Source of the DNA: Armatimonadaceae bacterium
GTDB lineage: Bacteria; Armatimonadota; Armatimonadia; Armatimonadales; Armatimonadaceae
Reading direction: 5' to 3'
DNA: 64,000 nucleotides
Assembly: GCA_030447685.1 (NCBI GenBank)
Contig: JAUJOK010000004.1
Location: forward strand, 56,666-120,665
The notes beneath the pieces are model-generated. The model saw only the letters and a program-made list of their open reading frames with translations, did not search any database and was not told the DNA's origin. The translations under genes and the position numbers were made by a program. Every line of letters begins with the position of its first letter. Position 1 is the stretch's first letter. Of the stretch, positions 25,430 through 34,581 are shown in pieces.

Positions 25430-26251
25430 GGCCCCGGTTTCTCACGCAGCCAGCGCGCCGCGAAATCCACGGCGGCGCGCTGCGGGAACAGGCGCGCTTC
25501 GGCGGAACCGACACGACCCACGCGCACCGGACCGCCCTCTTCGAACTCCGCCCCGATAGAAGGAGAACAGATCGCCTCCTAGGTCAAGGTCGGTAAAGGT
25601 TGTCCAGACACGCTCTCCGGTCTCCAGAATCGGTGCGCCGCGCGGGATGCGGGCGGCATCGGGCAAACCCCGGTACTCGGCCAGGTGAAACGACGTATTG
25701 CGTTCGTAGCGGACGCCAAGCAGCAGCACCCGCCCTTCCAGGTCGTAGATGCGGGCGAGGGGGGAATGGTCTCCCAGGCTGTCATCCAATGTGTGGCCGG
25801 AGGTGATAAATGCAGCGTGCGGGCCGAGGGCGGCGAAGGAGACCTGCGGATGCGCGCTTCGCCGCGCGCCGGGCCAGGTTCGGAAGCATTCGGCAATCGC
25901 GCCCATCTGGCGCGTCGGCGTCCGGTGCGGGTCGAAGGCGGGCATGGAGGCGCGTATGATCGGTTTCCAGTTCTCCGGCACGGACGGGTTCTGCCAGCGT
26001 TCCGGGTCTCCATAGTCGCCGGAATGGGCGGGCAACACCAGTGTCCCCTCCGGCCCCAGCACGTCTTCCAGCGCCTGTATAACAGCGACGGGGCCGCCGC
26101 AGACCCAGCCCAACGCACTGAGCGAGGAATGGACAAGGACAATCTGTCCTGTCTCCACGCCGAGCCGCCGCAAATCTTCGGCCAAACTGTCTCGCGTACG
26201 CGGTGCATCCCCTGCCCGCGCTATTGCGTCCGCTTCGTTCACGGTTGACAC
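25384..26251 (-). CDS. AAC(3)-family aminoglycoside-type N-acetyltransferase, C-terminus frameshifted
   Basis: Antibiotic_NAT family: [29 protein letters not shown] and [12 protein letters not shown], then [21 protein letters not shown] and [10 protein letters not shown]. Up to about 25560 the frame is clean; then it shifts, and the true C-terminus ([24 protein letters not shown] onward) continues in another frame to the stop at 25384-25386. Without correction the ORF ends at 25442 with an artificial basic tail. Many family members are not resistance enzymes, so no resistance is claimed. Confidence 0.85.
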
Positions 26252-26254
26252 TCC

Positions 26255-27406
26255 TCATCCCGCAGAAATCCGGTTCAGCAGAAAACCCAGCAGACCACCG
26301 CCGAGGACGAGCCAGGCTGAGTTGACGCCCCGAATGCCCAGCAGCGCGGCGGCGGCAAGGATAACCCAGGCGGGCCAATCCGTCAGCGTGGTGACGGCAA
26401 GCCGCGCGGCGACGGCGGCCATCAGCGCAAGGGAGGCGACATTCACGGCATCGAGAAAGGCGGCCATCCCCGGCAGGCGGCGCAGACGCGGCAGAAGCGG
26501 AGCGAGTGCCGCCACAAAGCAGAACGAGGGCAGAAAAATGCCCGCCGTGGCAACCAGCGCGCCGGATAGACCGCCGATTTGATAGCCGACGAAGGTCGCC
26601 GTCGAAAACAGCGGGCCGGGCGTGAACTGCCCGGCGGCGACTGCGTCTAAAAGCTGCTGCTGTGTCAGCCAGCCGTGCTCCGCCACCAGACCGCCTTCCA
26701 GAAATGCCACCAGCACATAACCGCTGCCGTACAACAGCGATCCCACCTTAAGGAAGAACAGGCCCAGCGGCCACAGCCCCACGGCTCCCCCGGCTGCCGC
26801 CGCGCCCCCCGCCGCCTGCGCTGCCCCGCCCGCTCCGAGCGTGAGCAGAGCCGCCGTTCCCGCGCCCCGTTTCCCCCGGCGCAGCGCGAGCATCCCCAAT
26901 ATCCCGCCGCCGAAAAGCGCCGCCAGCTCATTCAGCCCGACCAGCGATGCCGCCAGCACCGCCGCGCCGACCACGGCCAGTGTCCCGTTCTTGACAGCGG
27001 TTCTGCCCAGACGCCAGACGACCGCCACCAGAACGGCGAGCACGACGGGCTGAACTCCACGCAGGAACGGAGCCGCCTGCGGCAGCGCACCGTACCGGAC
27101 GTACAGAAACGCCATCAGCAGGGTGAGCAGGGCGGCGGGTAGGATGAAGCAGATTCCGGCGATCAGCAGACCCGGAAGACCGGCGCGCAGATAGCCGATA
27201 TGTATGGCGACTTCGGTAGAATTGGGGCCGGGGATGACGTTGGTTGCGCCTACCAGGTCCAAAAATTCCTGACGCTCCAGCCATTTGCGCCGCGTGACGA
27301 ACTCTTCCTCCATCAGAGCAATGTGGACAGCCGGACCGCCGAAGCTCGTCGCGCCGAGCCGCAGAAAAACCAATGCAAGTTCGCGCAGGGCGGAAGTCCG
27401 TGTCAT
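26255..27406 (-). CDS. chrA: CHR-family chromate transporter
   Basis: 383 residues, bidomain form. LGATSFGGPAVHIALMEEEFV, then NVIPGPNSTEVAIHIGYLRAGLPGLL, is the N-terminal CHR signature; the second half carries KVGSLLYGSGYVLVAFLEGGLV and GQFTPGPLFSTATFVGYQIGG. About ten to twelve membrane segments. Exports chromate in known members. No chromate regulator is visible nearby. It starts four bases before the AAC(3)-like gene on the same strand, so the two may be co-transcribed. Confidence 0.95.
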   Translation of the reverse strand: MTRTSALRELALVFLRLGATSFGGPAVHIALMEEEFVTRRKWLERQEFLDLVGATNVIPGPNSTEVAIHIGYLRAGLPGLLIAGICFILPAALLTLLMAFLYVRYGALPQAAPFLRGVQPVVLAVLVAVVWRLGRTAVKNGTLAVVGAAVLAASLVGLNELAALFGGGILGMLALRRGKRGAGTAALLTLGAGGAAQAAGGAAAAGGAVGLWPLGLFFLKVGSLLYGSGYVLVAFLEGGLVAEHGWLTQQQLLDAVAAGQFTPGPLFSTATFVGYQIGGLSGALVATAGIFLPSFCFVAALAPLLPRLRRLPGMAAFLDAVNVASLALMAAVAARLAVTTLTDWPAWVILAAAALLGIRGVNSAWLVLGGGLLGFLLNRISAG

Positions 27407-27600
27407 GCTTTGCGGGCATCGGCAAAAAGGCAGGAAGCTTGCGCTTCCCGAAGCGTGCTGTTATGCCGGGTCTGCTGCTGTATTGTCAATGCGGCCTCCT
27501 TCTGCCGACCGTGCTCAGTGTACCCCAGAGCCGACAAAGGCGGCCAAAAGAGGGATTCAGGGCGTGGCCCGCCAATTAAGGAGGCATCACAGGAGGCTTC

Positions 27601-28953
27601 ATGTCCGAAACAAGCGCAACTTCCCCGCACGAAGGCATTGGTGGTTCGACCGGAAACGGCTGGCAGCGCACGCCGCTGTATGTTCGCATCCTCATCGCTA
27701 TGGTGATCGGGACAATAATCGGCCTGATTCTCCACAACCAGGGCTATATCAAATCGCCCGAGCAGGCCACAAACATCAAGCTTCCGGCGACACTGATTCT
27801 GCGTCTTCTTCAGGCGCTCGCGACGCCCCTGGTGCTGTTCGCCATCCTGAACGCCTTTGCGACCACCGAGATCAAAGGCCGCGAGGGCGGGCGGCTCTTT
27901 GTGATTCTGATTACCAATACCATCGCCGCTATTGTTATCGGCATGCTGATTACCAGTATCGTCCAGCCGGGCCGATATTTCACGTCCCTGCGGGAGATGA
28001 TCGGCCAGACCACCAGCACGATAAAGCAGCCGACCCAGGAAGAGATAGTCAACAAGTTCCTGCCCCGGAGCATCCTCCAGCCCCTGGTCGAGAACGAAAT
28101 CCTTCAGCTTTTGTGGATCGCGCTCGCCTTCGGTATTGCGTTTCGTCAGTTCAAGAACCGGCAGGTGGCCGAAGGGAAGGAGGATTATCTGCTTATCGAA
28201 AAGCCCATCGGCATCATCCTGGGCCTTTTGATGACGATCCTGATGTGGGTAATCGCACTTATTCCCTTCGCGGTTCTGAGCGTGGTCATCGCCGTCGTCG
28301 GGCAGCAGGGTATCAACGCCCTCCAGTCGCTGCTGGGCTTCATCCTGGTGGTGGTAGCGGCCCTGGTTTGCCAGCTTCTTTTTTACATGGTACGCATTGC
28401 GCTTCAGGCGCGACGGTCGCCCTTCGCGGTCATAAGCGGAGTTTCGGACGCTCTGGTAACGGCCTTTTCCACGGCCTCGTCCACCGTGACCATGCCGATA
28501 ACGTTCCGCGCTCTCCTGGATAAAGTGGGCCTGCGGCCCAAGTCCGCCTCGATGGGTGCGCTGGTCGGCGCGAATTTCAACAACGACGGCACGGCGCTGT
28601 ACGAGGCGGTGGCCGCGCTCTTCATGGCGCAGGCGCTCGGTATGAATCTGGACATCGGCCAGCAGCTTCTCGTTGTCCTGACCTCCATCCTTGCTTCGGT
28701 GGGCGCGGCGGGCATCCCCGAAGCGGGCCTGGTCACGATGACGCTGGTGTTCCGCTCGGTAGGCCTGCCGATAAGCGCCATCGCCCTGCTTATCTCAGTG
28801 GACTGGTTTCTGGATCGCTGCCGCACCGCTATCAATGTGATGGGCGACGTGACCACGGCAACGATTCTGGACGCGCAGGAGCGCCGTGAGGAGGGTTCCG
28901 CCACAGCCGCAGCGCCTCCGCTGGCAGCCTCTCCCCCCGGCCCCCTCTCCTAA
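27601..28953 (+). CDS. Dicarboxylate/amino acid:cation symporter (DAACS, GltP-type)
   Basis: 450 residues. Membrane helices plus the SDF hallmark, here VTAFSTASSTVTMPITFRAL (serine-rich hairpin HP1) and LVGANFNNDGTALYEAVAALFMAQALG, with GIPEAGLVTMTLVF (HP2) and the last helix. Sodium- or proton-coupled uptake of C4-dicarboxylates, glutamate or aspartate. AGGAGG at ideal spacing. The final codons (AASPPGPLS) lie inside a C/G-rich palindrome. Confidence 0.95.
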   Translation: MSETSATSPHEGIGGSTGNGWQRTPLYVRILIAMVIGTIIGLILHNQGYIKSPEQATNIKLPATLILRLLQALATPLVLFAILNAFATTEIKGREGGRLFVILITNTIAAIVIGMLITSIVQPGRYFTSLREMIGQTTSTIKQPTQEEIVNKFLPRSILQPLVENEILQLLWIALAFGIAFRQFKNRQVAEGKEDYLLIEKPIGIILGLLMTILMWVIALIPFAVLSVVIAVVGQQGINALQSLLGFILVVVAALVCQLLFYMVRIALQARRSPFAVISGVSDALVTAFSTASSTVTMPITFRALLDKVGLRPKSASMGALVGANFNNDGTALYEAVAALFMAQALGMNLDIGQQLLVVLTSILASVGAAGIPEAGLVTMTLVFRSVGLPISAIALLISVDWFLDRCRTAINVMGDVTTATILDAQERREEGSATAAAPPLAASPPGPLS

Positions 28954-28974
28954 AAGAAAAGGACCGGGGAGAGG
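28928..28974 (+). terminator. Palindrome overlapping the symporter stop
   Basis: CCTCTCCCC-CCGG (28928-28940) pairs with CCGGGGAGAGG (28964-28974) around an A-rich loop. It encodes the last residues of the symporter, includes its stop, and resembles the C/G-rich dispersed elements elsewhere. No T-run follows, so termination would be weak or factor-dependent. Confidence 0.5.
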
Positions 28975-29069
28975 CCGACGTTTGCATGCCAAGTTCACAC
29001 GGGAAAACACCACCGTGCCCGTTGTTCCCTTTAACTGACGGCGCACCTTACGAAAGGGAGTAACTTCCC

Positions 29070-29531
29070 ATGGCTGAGTATGAGCACTCGCTTTCCGTCC
29101 AGGCGTCCCCGGATGCCGTCTTCCGCTTCGTTTCCGACATTCGCAATCTGCCCCGCTACCTGCCAACCACGCATCAGGCAGAGGCACAGGGCGAAGGCCG
29201 CGTGCGGGTGCGCGGCGAGGCCGGAGGCCACGCCTACGATTCCGACGGCTATTTCCGTGCGGACGCCACCAAACACCGTCTGGAATGGGGGTCCGACGGC
29301 GAAAACAACTATTCCGGCTGGCTGCAAATCGAGGAAGGGCGGGACGGCGGCGCTTCCAACGTGACCGTGCATCTGTCCTTTGCACCACGCCCCGATCTGG
29401 CACAGCGCATGGACGAGCAGACTGGCGACCACGACCGGACTATCCAGCAAGGGCTGGAAGCGGCTCTGCTTTCTATCCAGAATCAGGTGGAAGGGCGCGG
29501 CGGCAAGGTGGAGCCGGAAGCCGCGACGTAG
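29070..29531 (+). CDS. SRPBCC-fold protein (polyketide cyclase/START-like)
   Basis: 153 residues. HSLSVQASPDAVFRFVSDIRNLPRYLP is the family N-terminus; a beta-rich core and the long C-terminal helix (IQQGLEAALLSIQNQVE) complete the helix-grip fold. It may bind a lipid or small hydrophobic ligand. GAAAGGGAG precedes the ATG. Monocistronic in appearance. Confidence 0.85.
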   Translation: MAEYEHSLSVQASPDAVFRFVSDIRNLPRYLPTTHQAEAQGEGRVRVRGEAGGHAYDSDGYFRADATKHRLEWGSDGENNYSGWLQIEEGRDGGASNVTVHLSFAPRPDLAQRMDEQTGDHDRTIQQGLEAALLSIQNQVEGRGGKVEPEAAT

Positions 29532-29606
29532 GGGCATACGGCTTTTTGGACGGACAAACGCCCCCGCAGGACGCCTGGGCTTTTTCCTGCCGGGGCATTT
29601 ATCCTG

Positions 29607-30320
29607 CTATAAAGGCGCGCCCAGAACGTCTAAGTGTGTCCAGAGGATGGACTTGCGCTCGCGGATACAGGGATACCCGCGTGCATGCTGCCAACCCCAG
29701 TTCCGGGCCTGCGCCAGCCAACCCACCATGCCGCTGTCCGCCGGGAAAAGCTGCGCGTCCGGCCCGTATACTATGTCCAGATCGCGGTGATCCAGAGCAT
29801 AGGCTTCCAGAATATCGAAAAGTTCGAGGCATTTCTCCCCGTCGTAGCCGGAAGCGACGCACAGGTCGAGGGCGTAGCTGTCTGCCGCAAGCTCCCGCTC
29901 CGGCCCCATCAGCCATCGTCCCGCCCCGTGAAGCAGGGCTGCCGCCACCAGGCTGCTGGGCAGGTGGCGCAGTCGGGAAAGCCAGCCGTGGAAAATGCGC
30001 GTATGGCCGAGATCATGGTGCGCCATTTCATGGGCCACCACGAACGCCACCGGCTCATCGGAGGCCGCCCGCTGCAAAAGCTCGCGCGTAACATATAGAT
30101 AACCGCCGGGCGCGGTAAAGGCGCTCATGGTCTGCATCCACAAAATCTCCGACTGCAAGCGTCGGCCCGCCGTTCGCAGCACATGAAGCCGCTCGGTGAC
30201 ACGGTTCACGCGCTCGCGCGCCCATTCCTCGGTTTCAAGTCCAAAGGCCGCCGTCAGTTCGCCGTGCAGCCATTCGCCCAGTGACTCCTCATCCACCACC
30301 TCCGCCGGTATCTCTTCCAT
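29607..30320 (-). CDS. M48-family zinc metallopeptidase
   Basis: 237 residues from ATG 30320 with GAGGAGA upstream. HEMAH at 97-101 (zinc ligands and catalytic Glu) and the third ligand region PERELAADSYAL match M48. No signal peptide and only weak hydrophobicity (SSLVAAALLHGAG), so it may be cytoplasmic or peripheral, unlike HtpX. It lies 77 bases downstream of the sodium-channel gene on the same strand. Confidence 0.9.
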   Translation of the reverse strand: MEEIPAEVVDEESLGEWLHGELTAAFGLETEEWARERVNRVTERLHVLRTAGRRLQSEILWMQTMSAFTAPGGYLYVTRELLQRAASDEPVAFVVAHEMAHHDLGHTRIFHGWLSRLRHLPSSLVAAALLHGAGRWLMGPERELAADSYALDLCVASGYDGEKCLELFDILEAYALDHRDLDIVYGPDAQLFPADSGMVGWLAQARNWGWQHARGYPCIRERKSILWTHLDVLGAPL

Positions 30321-30397
30321 GCGCTTGTCTCCTCTATATCGGTCACGCAAAAGCGCGGGAAAGTTGCGGCGGGGTTCGAGAAGGAACGTGAGAGACA

Positions 30398-31186
30398 CTA
30401 CTTTCCCCGCAGCGACGCTTCGAAGGAATCCAACTGCGTCCGAAGCTCCTCGATACGGCGGAGCAGGTCGGGCTGGGTGGTATCGGCGTGACGCTCCTCG
30501 GCCTTGACCGTCTCCAGATTGTTCAGCACGACTGCGATAAACAGATTGATGACGATGAACACGCCGATAATCACGAAGCTGCCGAAATACAGCCAGGCCC
30601 ACGGGTAGTGCGGCAGCAGCGCGCCCTGCATCTCCACCCAGCCTTCCAGCGTCAATAGCTGGAACACGCTGAGCAGCGACGTTCCGAGCGTTCCCCAATG
30701 CGCGGCGTCCTGCGTGTGAAACAGATAGTAGCCGGTGATGGCGTACACGTAGATGAGCACACCGAGCAGCAGTGCGACATTTCCCATCGACGGGATAGAG
30801 CGCAGCATAGTCTCGATAATAAGGCGCAGTTCGGCGGACACGGACACCAGGCGCACGACGCGAAACAGCCGGGCGAGCCGGGAAACCGTCGCAAACGGCC
30901 CCGCCACCGGCAGCAGCGACAGAGCCACGACGCAGAAGTCGAAGACGTTCCAGCCGTCGCGGAAGAACGAAAACAGCCGGGGCCAGTGGGCGAGCAGCCG
31001 AATCGTGATCTCGAAAATAAAGATCGCCTGCACCAGCAGGTTCAGGCCCGCCAGCAGCGGCCCGTAGGCCCGCATCAGGGGCTTCGAGGTCTCCACACCC
31101 ATCAGGACCGCATTGAACACGATCACGCCCAGAATGAACATCTGAAAGCGCCTATCTTCGGCAATCTGCCGGCATCGCTCCGCCAT
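30398..31186 (-). CDS. Voltage-gated sodium-channel-like ion channel (BacNav type)
   Basis: 262 residues, single six-helix subunit. S1-S3 (FIFEITIRLLAHW, GWNVFDFCVVALSLLP), an S4 with spaced arginines (VSRLARLFRVVRLVSVSAEL), pore helix and filter LLTLEGWVEMQ close to the TLESW of NaChBac, and S6 with IGVFIVINLFIAVVLNNLE, then a C-terminal coiled coil (RRIEELRTQLDSFEASL). Glu in the filter points to Na+ or Ca2+ rather than K+. ATG 31186 preferred: GAGG five bases upstream. Confidence 0.93.
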   Translation of the reverse strand: MAERCRQIAEDRRFQMFILGVIVFNAVLMGVETSKPLMRAYGPLLAGLNLLVQAIFIFEITIRLLAHWPRLFSFFRDGWNVFDFCVVALSLLPVAGPFATVSRLARLFRVVRLVSVSAELRLIIETMLRSIPSMGNVALLLGVLIYVYAITGYYLFHTQDAAHWGTLGTSLLSVFQLLTLEGWVEMQGALLPHYPWAWLYFGSFVIIGVFIVINLFIAVVLNNLETVKAEERHADTTQPDLLRRIEELRTQLDSFEASLRGK

Positions 31187-31264
31187 TGTCACCTCACTTT
31201 TCGTTTTCGTCTAATTATAGACAAAAAATTCGTGATTCGAGGAACCTATTTCCTGATTCTGCGT

Positions 31265-31372
31265 TATAATAGATACGAAGGGGAGTAGCCATCCCAGTCC
31301 TTCCAGCGGATCGGTAGGTCGTCAATACGGGGCGTTCGCCCCCGGCCTGTCGTGAAACGTGCGAGACCTTCG
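31265..31372 (+). ncRNA. Manganese (yybP-ykoY) riboswitch with promoter -10
   Basis: TATAAT at 31265-31270 starts transcription near the aptamer. The aptamer spans 31276-31372: GAAGGGGAGUAGCC in the first strand, GUCGUCAAUACGG (31320-31332), CGGCCUGUCGUGAAACG and GCGAGACCUUC at the end, with CGAAGG/CCUUCG closing P1. These are the two conserved L1/L3 metal-binding loops of yybP-ykoY. The downstream operon contains terC, whose homologues (Alx, MntP-like exporters) are known targets. Confidence 0.93.
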
Positions 31373-31414
31373 ATTGTGCCCGGTTTTCTGGCCGGGGCAT
31401 GTCGAGGGTTTTTT
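31367..31414 (+). terminator. Riboswitch terminator sharing the P1 3' strand
   Basis: CCTTCGA (31367-31373), which is also the 3' side of aptamer P1, can pair with TCGAGGG (31402-31408); inside it TGCCCGG pairs with CCGGGGCA, and TTTTTT follows. Aptamer and terminator are mutually exclusive, so Mn2+ binding should favour read-through. From 31415 to 31636 I see no gene or further clear structure. Confidence 0.85.
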
Positions 31415-31636
31415 ATTGCCATCGCCGCCCCCAATTTCGCCTGCCGGGCGAAGAAAGCGAGGGAAATGCTGCACGTACCCTATCCGAAGGCTTCCGTTCC
31501 GCGACGCTCCGCAGGAACAGTCCCACCCACCACCTATTCGGCACCGTCCCCGGCAATGCTCCGTATTATCCCTAATGGGACCGCCGCTGCTGCATTGTCC
31601 GGCGGTTCCGTCATTCCATTTGGAGGTTCTTAAACC

Positions 31637-31957
31637 ATGCTTTCGGAAACCGCGTTTCGCAACAACCTGGCGATGACCTGCCCGGTCTGCCATGTCGCGC
31701 TGCAAATGACCAGCCGTCAGGGGGTCGAGATCGATTTCTGCCCCCAATGTCGCGGCATCTGGCTCGACCGGGGCGAATTAGACAAGATTCTGGACAAAGA
31801 GGCGTCGTACCGCCCGGAGAACGACCGCGACCGGGACGTGCGCGGCTACGCGCCCCGCTATGACCGGGACGACGATGACGACGATTATCGCCGTGACGGC
31901 TACGGCAAGCGCCGCAAGCGTGGCGGGCTGCTGGGCGAGCTGTTCGACTTCGACTGA
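31637..31957 (+). CDS. zf-TFIIB-domain protein
   Basis: 106 residues. TCPVCHVALQ and IDFCPQCRGIWLDRGELDKIL give the CxxC...CxxC zinc ribbon of the zf-TFIIB family. The rest is a low-complexity Asp/Arg-rich linker (DDDDDDYRRDGYGKRRKRGG) and a short hydrophobic tail. Function unknown; such proteins are often near stress or membrane genes. GGAGG precedes the ATG. It is the first gene after the Mn2+ riboswitch. The acidic run might bind metal, which is speculative. Confidence 0.88.
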   Translation: MLSETAFRNNLAMTCPVCHVALQMTSRQGVEIDFCPQCRGIWLDRGELDKILDKEASYRPENDRDRDVRGYAPRYDRDDDDDDYRRDGYGKRRKRGGLLGELFDFD

Positions 31958-31966
31958 TAACGGTTC

Positions 31967-32001
31967 CCGCTGGCGAGGCGTATCCCGCGCCTCGCCAGCG
32001 G
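31967..32001. repeat. Strong hairpin between zf-TFIIB and terC
   Basis: A perfect 14-bp stem (31967-31980 with 31988-32001, loop TATCCCG) without a T-run. It may be an mRNA-stabilising or processing element setting different levels of the two proteins. Confidence 0.7.
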
Positions 32002-32038
32002 CTGTCATGTAAGCGCAGAACAAATTCAGGAGGCATTG

Positions 32039-33037
32039 GTGACGGACAACATCTCTATCTGGTTCTGGATCGGCTTTAACGCCTTTGTACTGGCAATGCT
32101 CGCGCTCGATCTGGGCGTGTTTCACCGCAAGTCCCATGAGGTCAAGTTTAAGGAGGCTATCGGCTGGAGCGTCTTCTGGATTGCGCTCGCCGGTATCTTC
32201 AACGTCGGCATCTACCTTTATTGGAACTCTATCGCGCCGAACAGCAGCTACACCAACAGCGAGGCGGCGCTGGCGTTTCTGACCGGATATCTGATCGAAA
32301 AGTCGCTCAGCGTGGACAACCTGTTCGTCATCCTGCTGATCTTCTCGTACTTCGCCGTGCCGTCGCTGTACCAGCACAAGGTGCTGTTCTGGGGAATCCT
32401 GGGCGCGTTGTTTTTCCGGGCGTTCTTTATCTTCGCCGGGGTCGCGCTGATCAACCGGTTTTCGTGGATGGTGATCGTCTTCGGCGGGTTCCTGATTCTA
32501 ACCGGTATCAAGATGGCGTTCCAGAAGGACAAGAAGCTGGAGCCGGAAAAGAACCCGGTGCTGCGCCTGTTCAAGCAGTTCGTGCCGGTGACGCCGGAAT
32601 ATCACGGCGGCAAGTTCTTCACGCGCATCGACAACCGCGTTTGGGCGACGCCCCTGTTTGTCGCGCTCCTGTTCGTGGAGCTGACCGACATTGTCTTCGC
32701 CGTAGACTCGATCCCGGCGATTATCGCGGTAACACGCGAGCCGTTCCTGGTCTACACAGCCAACGTCTTCGCGATACTGGGTCTGCGCTCGCTGTACTTC
32801 GCGCTGGCGGGCATCATGAAAATGTTCCACTACCTGCACTACGGCCTGTCGGTGATTCTGGTGTTTGTCGGCGGCAAGATGCTCTACACCCACTTCACCG
32901 GCGATAAGTTACCGACCAGCATCTCGCTGGGCGTAATCGCCGGAACCATTGCAGCCTCCATCATCGCATCGCTGCTGTGGCCGAAAAAGGAGGCGGCGGT
33001 TCTGCCCGATCCCGCCCCTGCTGTTCCCTCCGTATAA
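32039..33037 (+). CDS. TerC/Alx-family membrane transporter
   Basis: 332 residues, about nine membrane segments. AFLTGYLIEKSLSVDNLFVILLIFSYFAVP and VELTDIVFAVDSIPAIIAVTREPFLVYTANVFAILGLRSLYF are the two conserved Asp-bearing TerC repeats. Homologues export manganese or tolerate tellurite and alkaline pH. AGGAGG lies five bases before GTG 32039 and only two before TTG 32036, so GTG is preferred. Downstream of the Mn2+ riboswitch and the zf-TFIIB gene, so probably induced by manganese. Confidence 0.95.
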   Translation: MTDNISIWFWIGFNAFVLAMLALDLGVFHRKSHEVKFKEAIGWSVFWIALAGIFNVGIYLYWNSIAPNSSYTNSEAALAFLTGYLIEKSLSVDNLFVILLIFSYFAVPSLYQHKVLFWGILGALFFRAFFIFAGVALINRFSWMVIVFGGFLILTGIKMAFQKDKKLEPEKNPVLRLFKQFVPVTPEYHGGKFFTRIDNRVWATPLFVALLFVELTDIVFAVDSIPAIIAVTREPFLVYTANVFAILGLRSLYFALAGIMKMFHYLHYGLSVILVFVGGKMLYTHFTGDKLPTSISLGVIAGTIAASIIASLLWPKKEAAVLPDPAPAVPSV

Positions 33038-33165
33038 GCGACACCACACGGGTCGGGGGTTTGCTGTCTGCGCCCTCGGCCCGCACAGCTTTTCCCGCCC
33101 GTCCTGGCGCTATTCATTGCTTCGCCGCCGCCTTGGTGTGTATAATCGCGGCAGAAGGGACTATT

Positions 33166-33486
33166 ATGGAGCGTGATGAGCAGCGGAAGCACCGGACAGC
33201 AGGCGGGGAGCATCTGTGGACGTTTCTGACCAACCATTCGCATGTGCTGGTCTGCCTGGCGCAGGACCCGCTTCTGCGCCTGCGGGATGTGGCCGAGCGG
33301 GTAGGCATCACCGAGCGCGCGGTGCAGCGTATCGTGTCGGAACTGGAGAATGAGGGTGTGCTGACGCGCATCCGGGACGGGCGGCGCAACCGCTATCAGA
33401 TTCACCCGGAGCGCCCCCTGCGCCACCCCGTCGAATCGCACCGCACCGTCGGCGATCTGCTGTCGCTGGTCCTCACCTCACGCTGA
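33166..33486 (+). CDS. MarR/IclR-like winged-helix transcriptional regulator
   Basis: 106 residues. LRLRDVAERVGITERAVQRIVSELENEGVLTRIRDGRRNRYQI is a textbook winged HTH. No effector domain. A TATAAT box (33141-33146) with a weak TTGCTT -35 precedes the gene closely, giving a very short leader. Convergent with uvsE; target unknown. Confidence 0.88.
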   Translation: MERDEQRKHRTAGGEHLWTFLTNHSHVLVCLAQDPLLRLRDVAERVGITERAVQRIVSELENEGVLTRIRDGRRNRYQIHPERPLRHPVESHRTVGDLLSLVLTSR

Positions 33487-33492
33487 GCGCGC

Positions 33493-34581
33493 TTATGCCT
33501 CGCCTGCTGCCGCGTCCTCAAGTTCTTCCGTTAGGTCGTCATCGTCCGGGAGGATGGCATCCGGGGCGAGGCCGAAGCGGGCGGCGATGTCGGGGGCATA
33601 GCGGGGCAGGTCGCGGCGCAGACGCAGCAGGGCCAGGTCTTTGGCCTTGGCTTCCAGCATCACGTCGAAAGCGGGGAGGCCGTTGGTTTCGCGCAGAAAG
33701 GTGATGAACTCGAAGGGGTTCACATAGTCGGCGTGGCCGGTCCAGACGGGCGGCAAAAGCGCGGTCTCCATTTTATTCGTTGTCCGATTTTTACGCTTTA
33801 TCTCGCGCAGGTTGGTGTTGGGCGACGAGTAGTGGATTTTAGGGCGCACAGCCGACGGCCAGGAGCGCAAAAAACGCTCCACGGTGGGGCGCAGCGGCAG
33901 GCTTTCCGGGTTGTTGCACCAGTAGTGCTGGTAATCGAAGATAAGCGGGACGCCGGTGCGCTCGTGAATGTCGAGAACATCGGCGGCGCTGAAGCGGATG
34001 TCGTCGTTTTCCAGAACCAGGCGGCGGCGGACGGGTTCCGGCAGGCGCTGCCGCCACGTTTCCACCCAGCGGTCACAGCCCGATTTGTGATCGCCGTAGG
34101 CCCCGCCCACATGGATCACCAGAACGGCTTCCGGCCCCATCTCCATCGTGTCCAGAAGCTCGGCGGCGGCGGTCAGGTCGCGAATGCTTTTTCCCACCAG
34201 CGCGGCGTCAGGGCTGTTCAGCACGATGAACTGTGACGGGTGCATCGAAAGGCGCAGGTTCTGCGCGCGGGCTTCATCACCGAGTGCGCGCAACTCTTCC
34301 GCGCATTCGACGATCTGCCCGTGAAATTGCGGCATGTCCGGGTGAGTGACATACGGCGCGATGTCCGATGACATGCGGTACAGGGTGATGTCCTGCTTGC
34401 GCAGATACGCAAAGATTTCCCGCAGATAGCCGATAGAGACGCGCAGGTGCGGCTCGGACTGCCAGCGGCGCGTGTCATTGCTTTTCAGCCCCTCCTGCCC
34501 CAGCACCTTTACCGCGAATCCGAAGCGCATCGGGCCGCCGCTGTCGCCTGCGGAAATCATGTCTGATTTGTCGTCTTGCAT
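33493..34581 (-). CDS. uvsE: UV-damage endonuclease UvsE/UVDE
   Basis: 362 residues. RFGFAVKVLG start, then the TIM-barrel metal site: LRLSMHPSQFIVLNSP, VLVIHVGGAYGDHKSG, LVLENDD and PLIFDYQHYWCNN, with KIHYSSPN. This enzyme nicks 5' to UV photoproducts, an alternative excision pathway known from Deinococcus, Bacillus and some other bacteria. Start may be internal at MRFGF; the acidic C-terminal tail is extra. Confidence 0.95.
   Translation of the reverse strand: MQDDKSDMISAGDSGGPMRFGFAVKVLGQEGLKSNDTRRWQSEPHLRVSIGYLREIFAYLRKQDITLYRMSSDIAPYVTHPDMPQFHGQIVECAEELRALGDEARAQNLRLSMHPSQFIVLNSPDAALVGKSIRDLTAAAELLDTMEMGPEAVLVIHVGGAYGDHKSGCDRWVETWRQRLPEPVRRRLVLENDDIRFSAADVLDIHERTGVPLIFDYQHYWCNNPESLPLRPTVERFLRSWPSAVRPKIHYSSPNTNLREIKRKNRTTNKMETALLPPVWTGHADYVNPFEFITFLRETNGLPAFDVMLEAKAKDLALLRLRRDLPRYAPDIAARFGLAPDAILPDDDDLTEELEDAAAGEA

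Noticed and set aside
31352..31633. 93-residue plus-strand ORF between the Mn2+ riboswitch and zf-TFIIB
   Set aside because: It overlaps aptamer and terminator sequence, has no ribosome site and low-complexity content.
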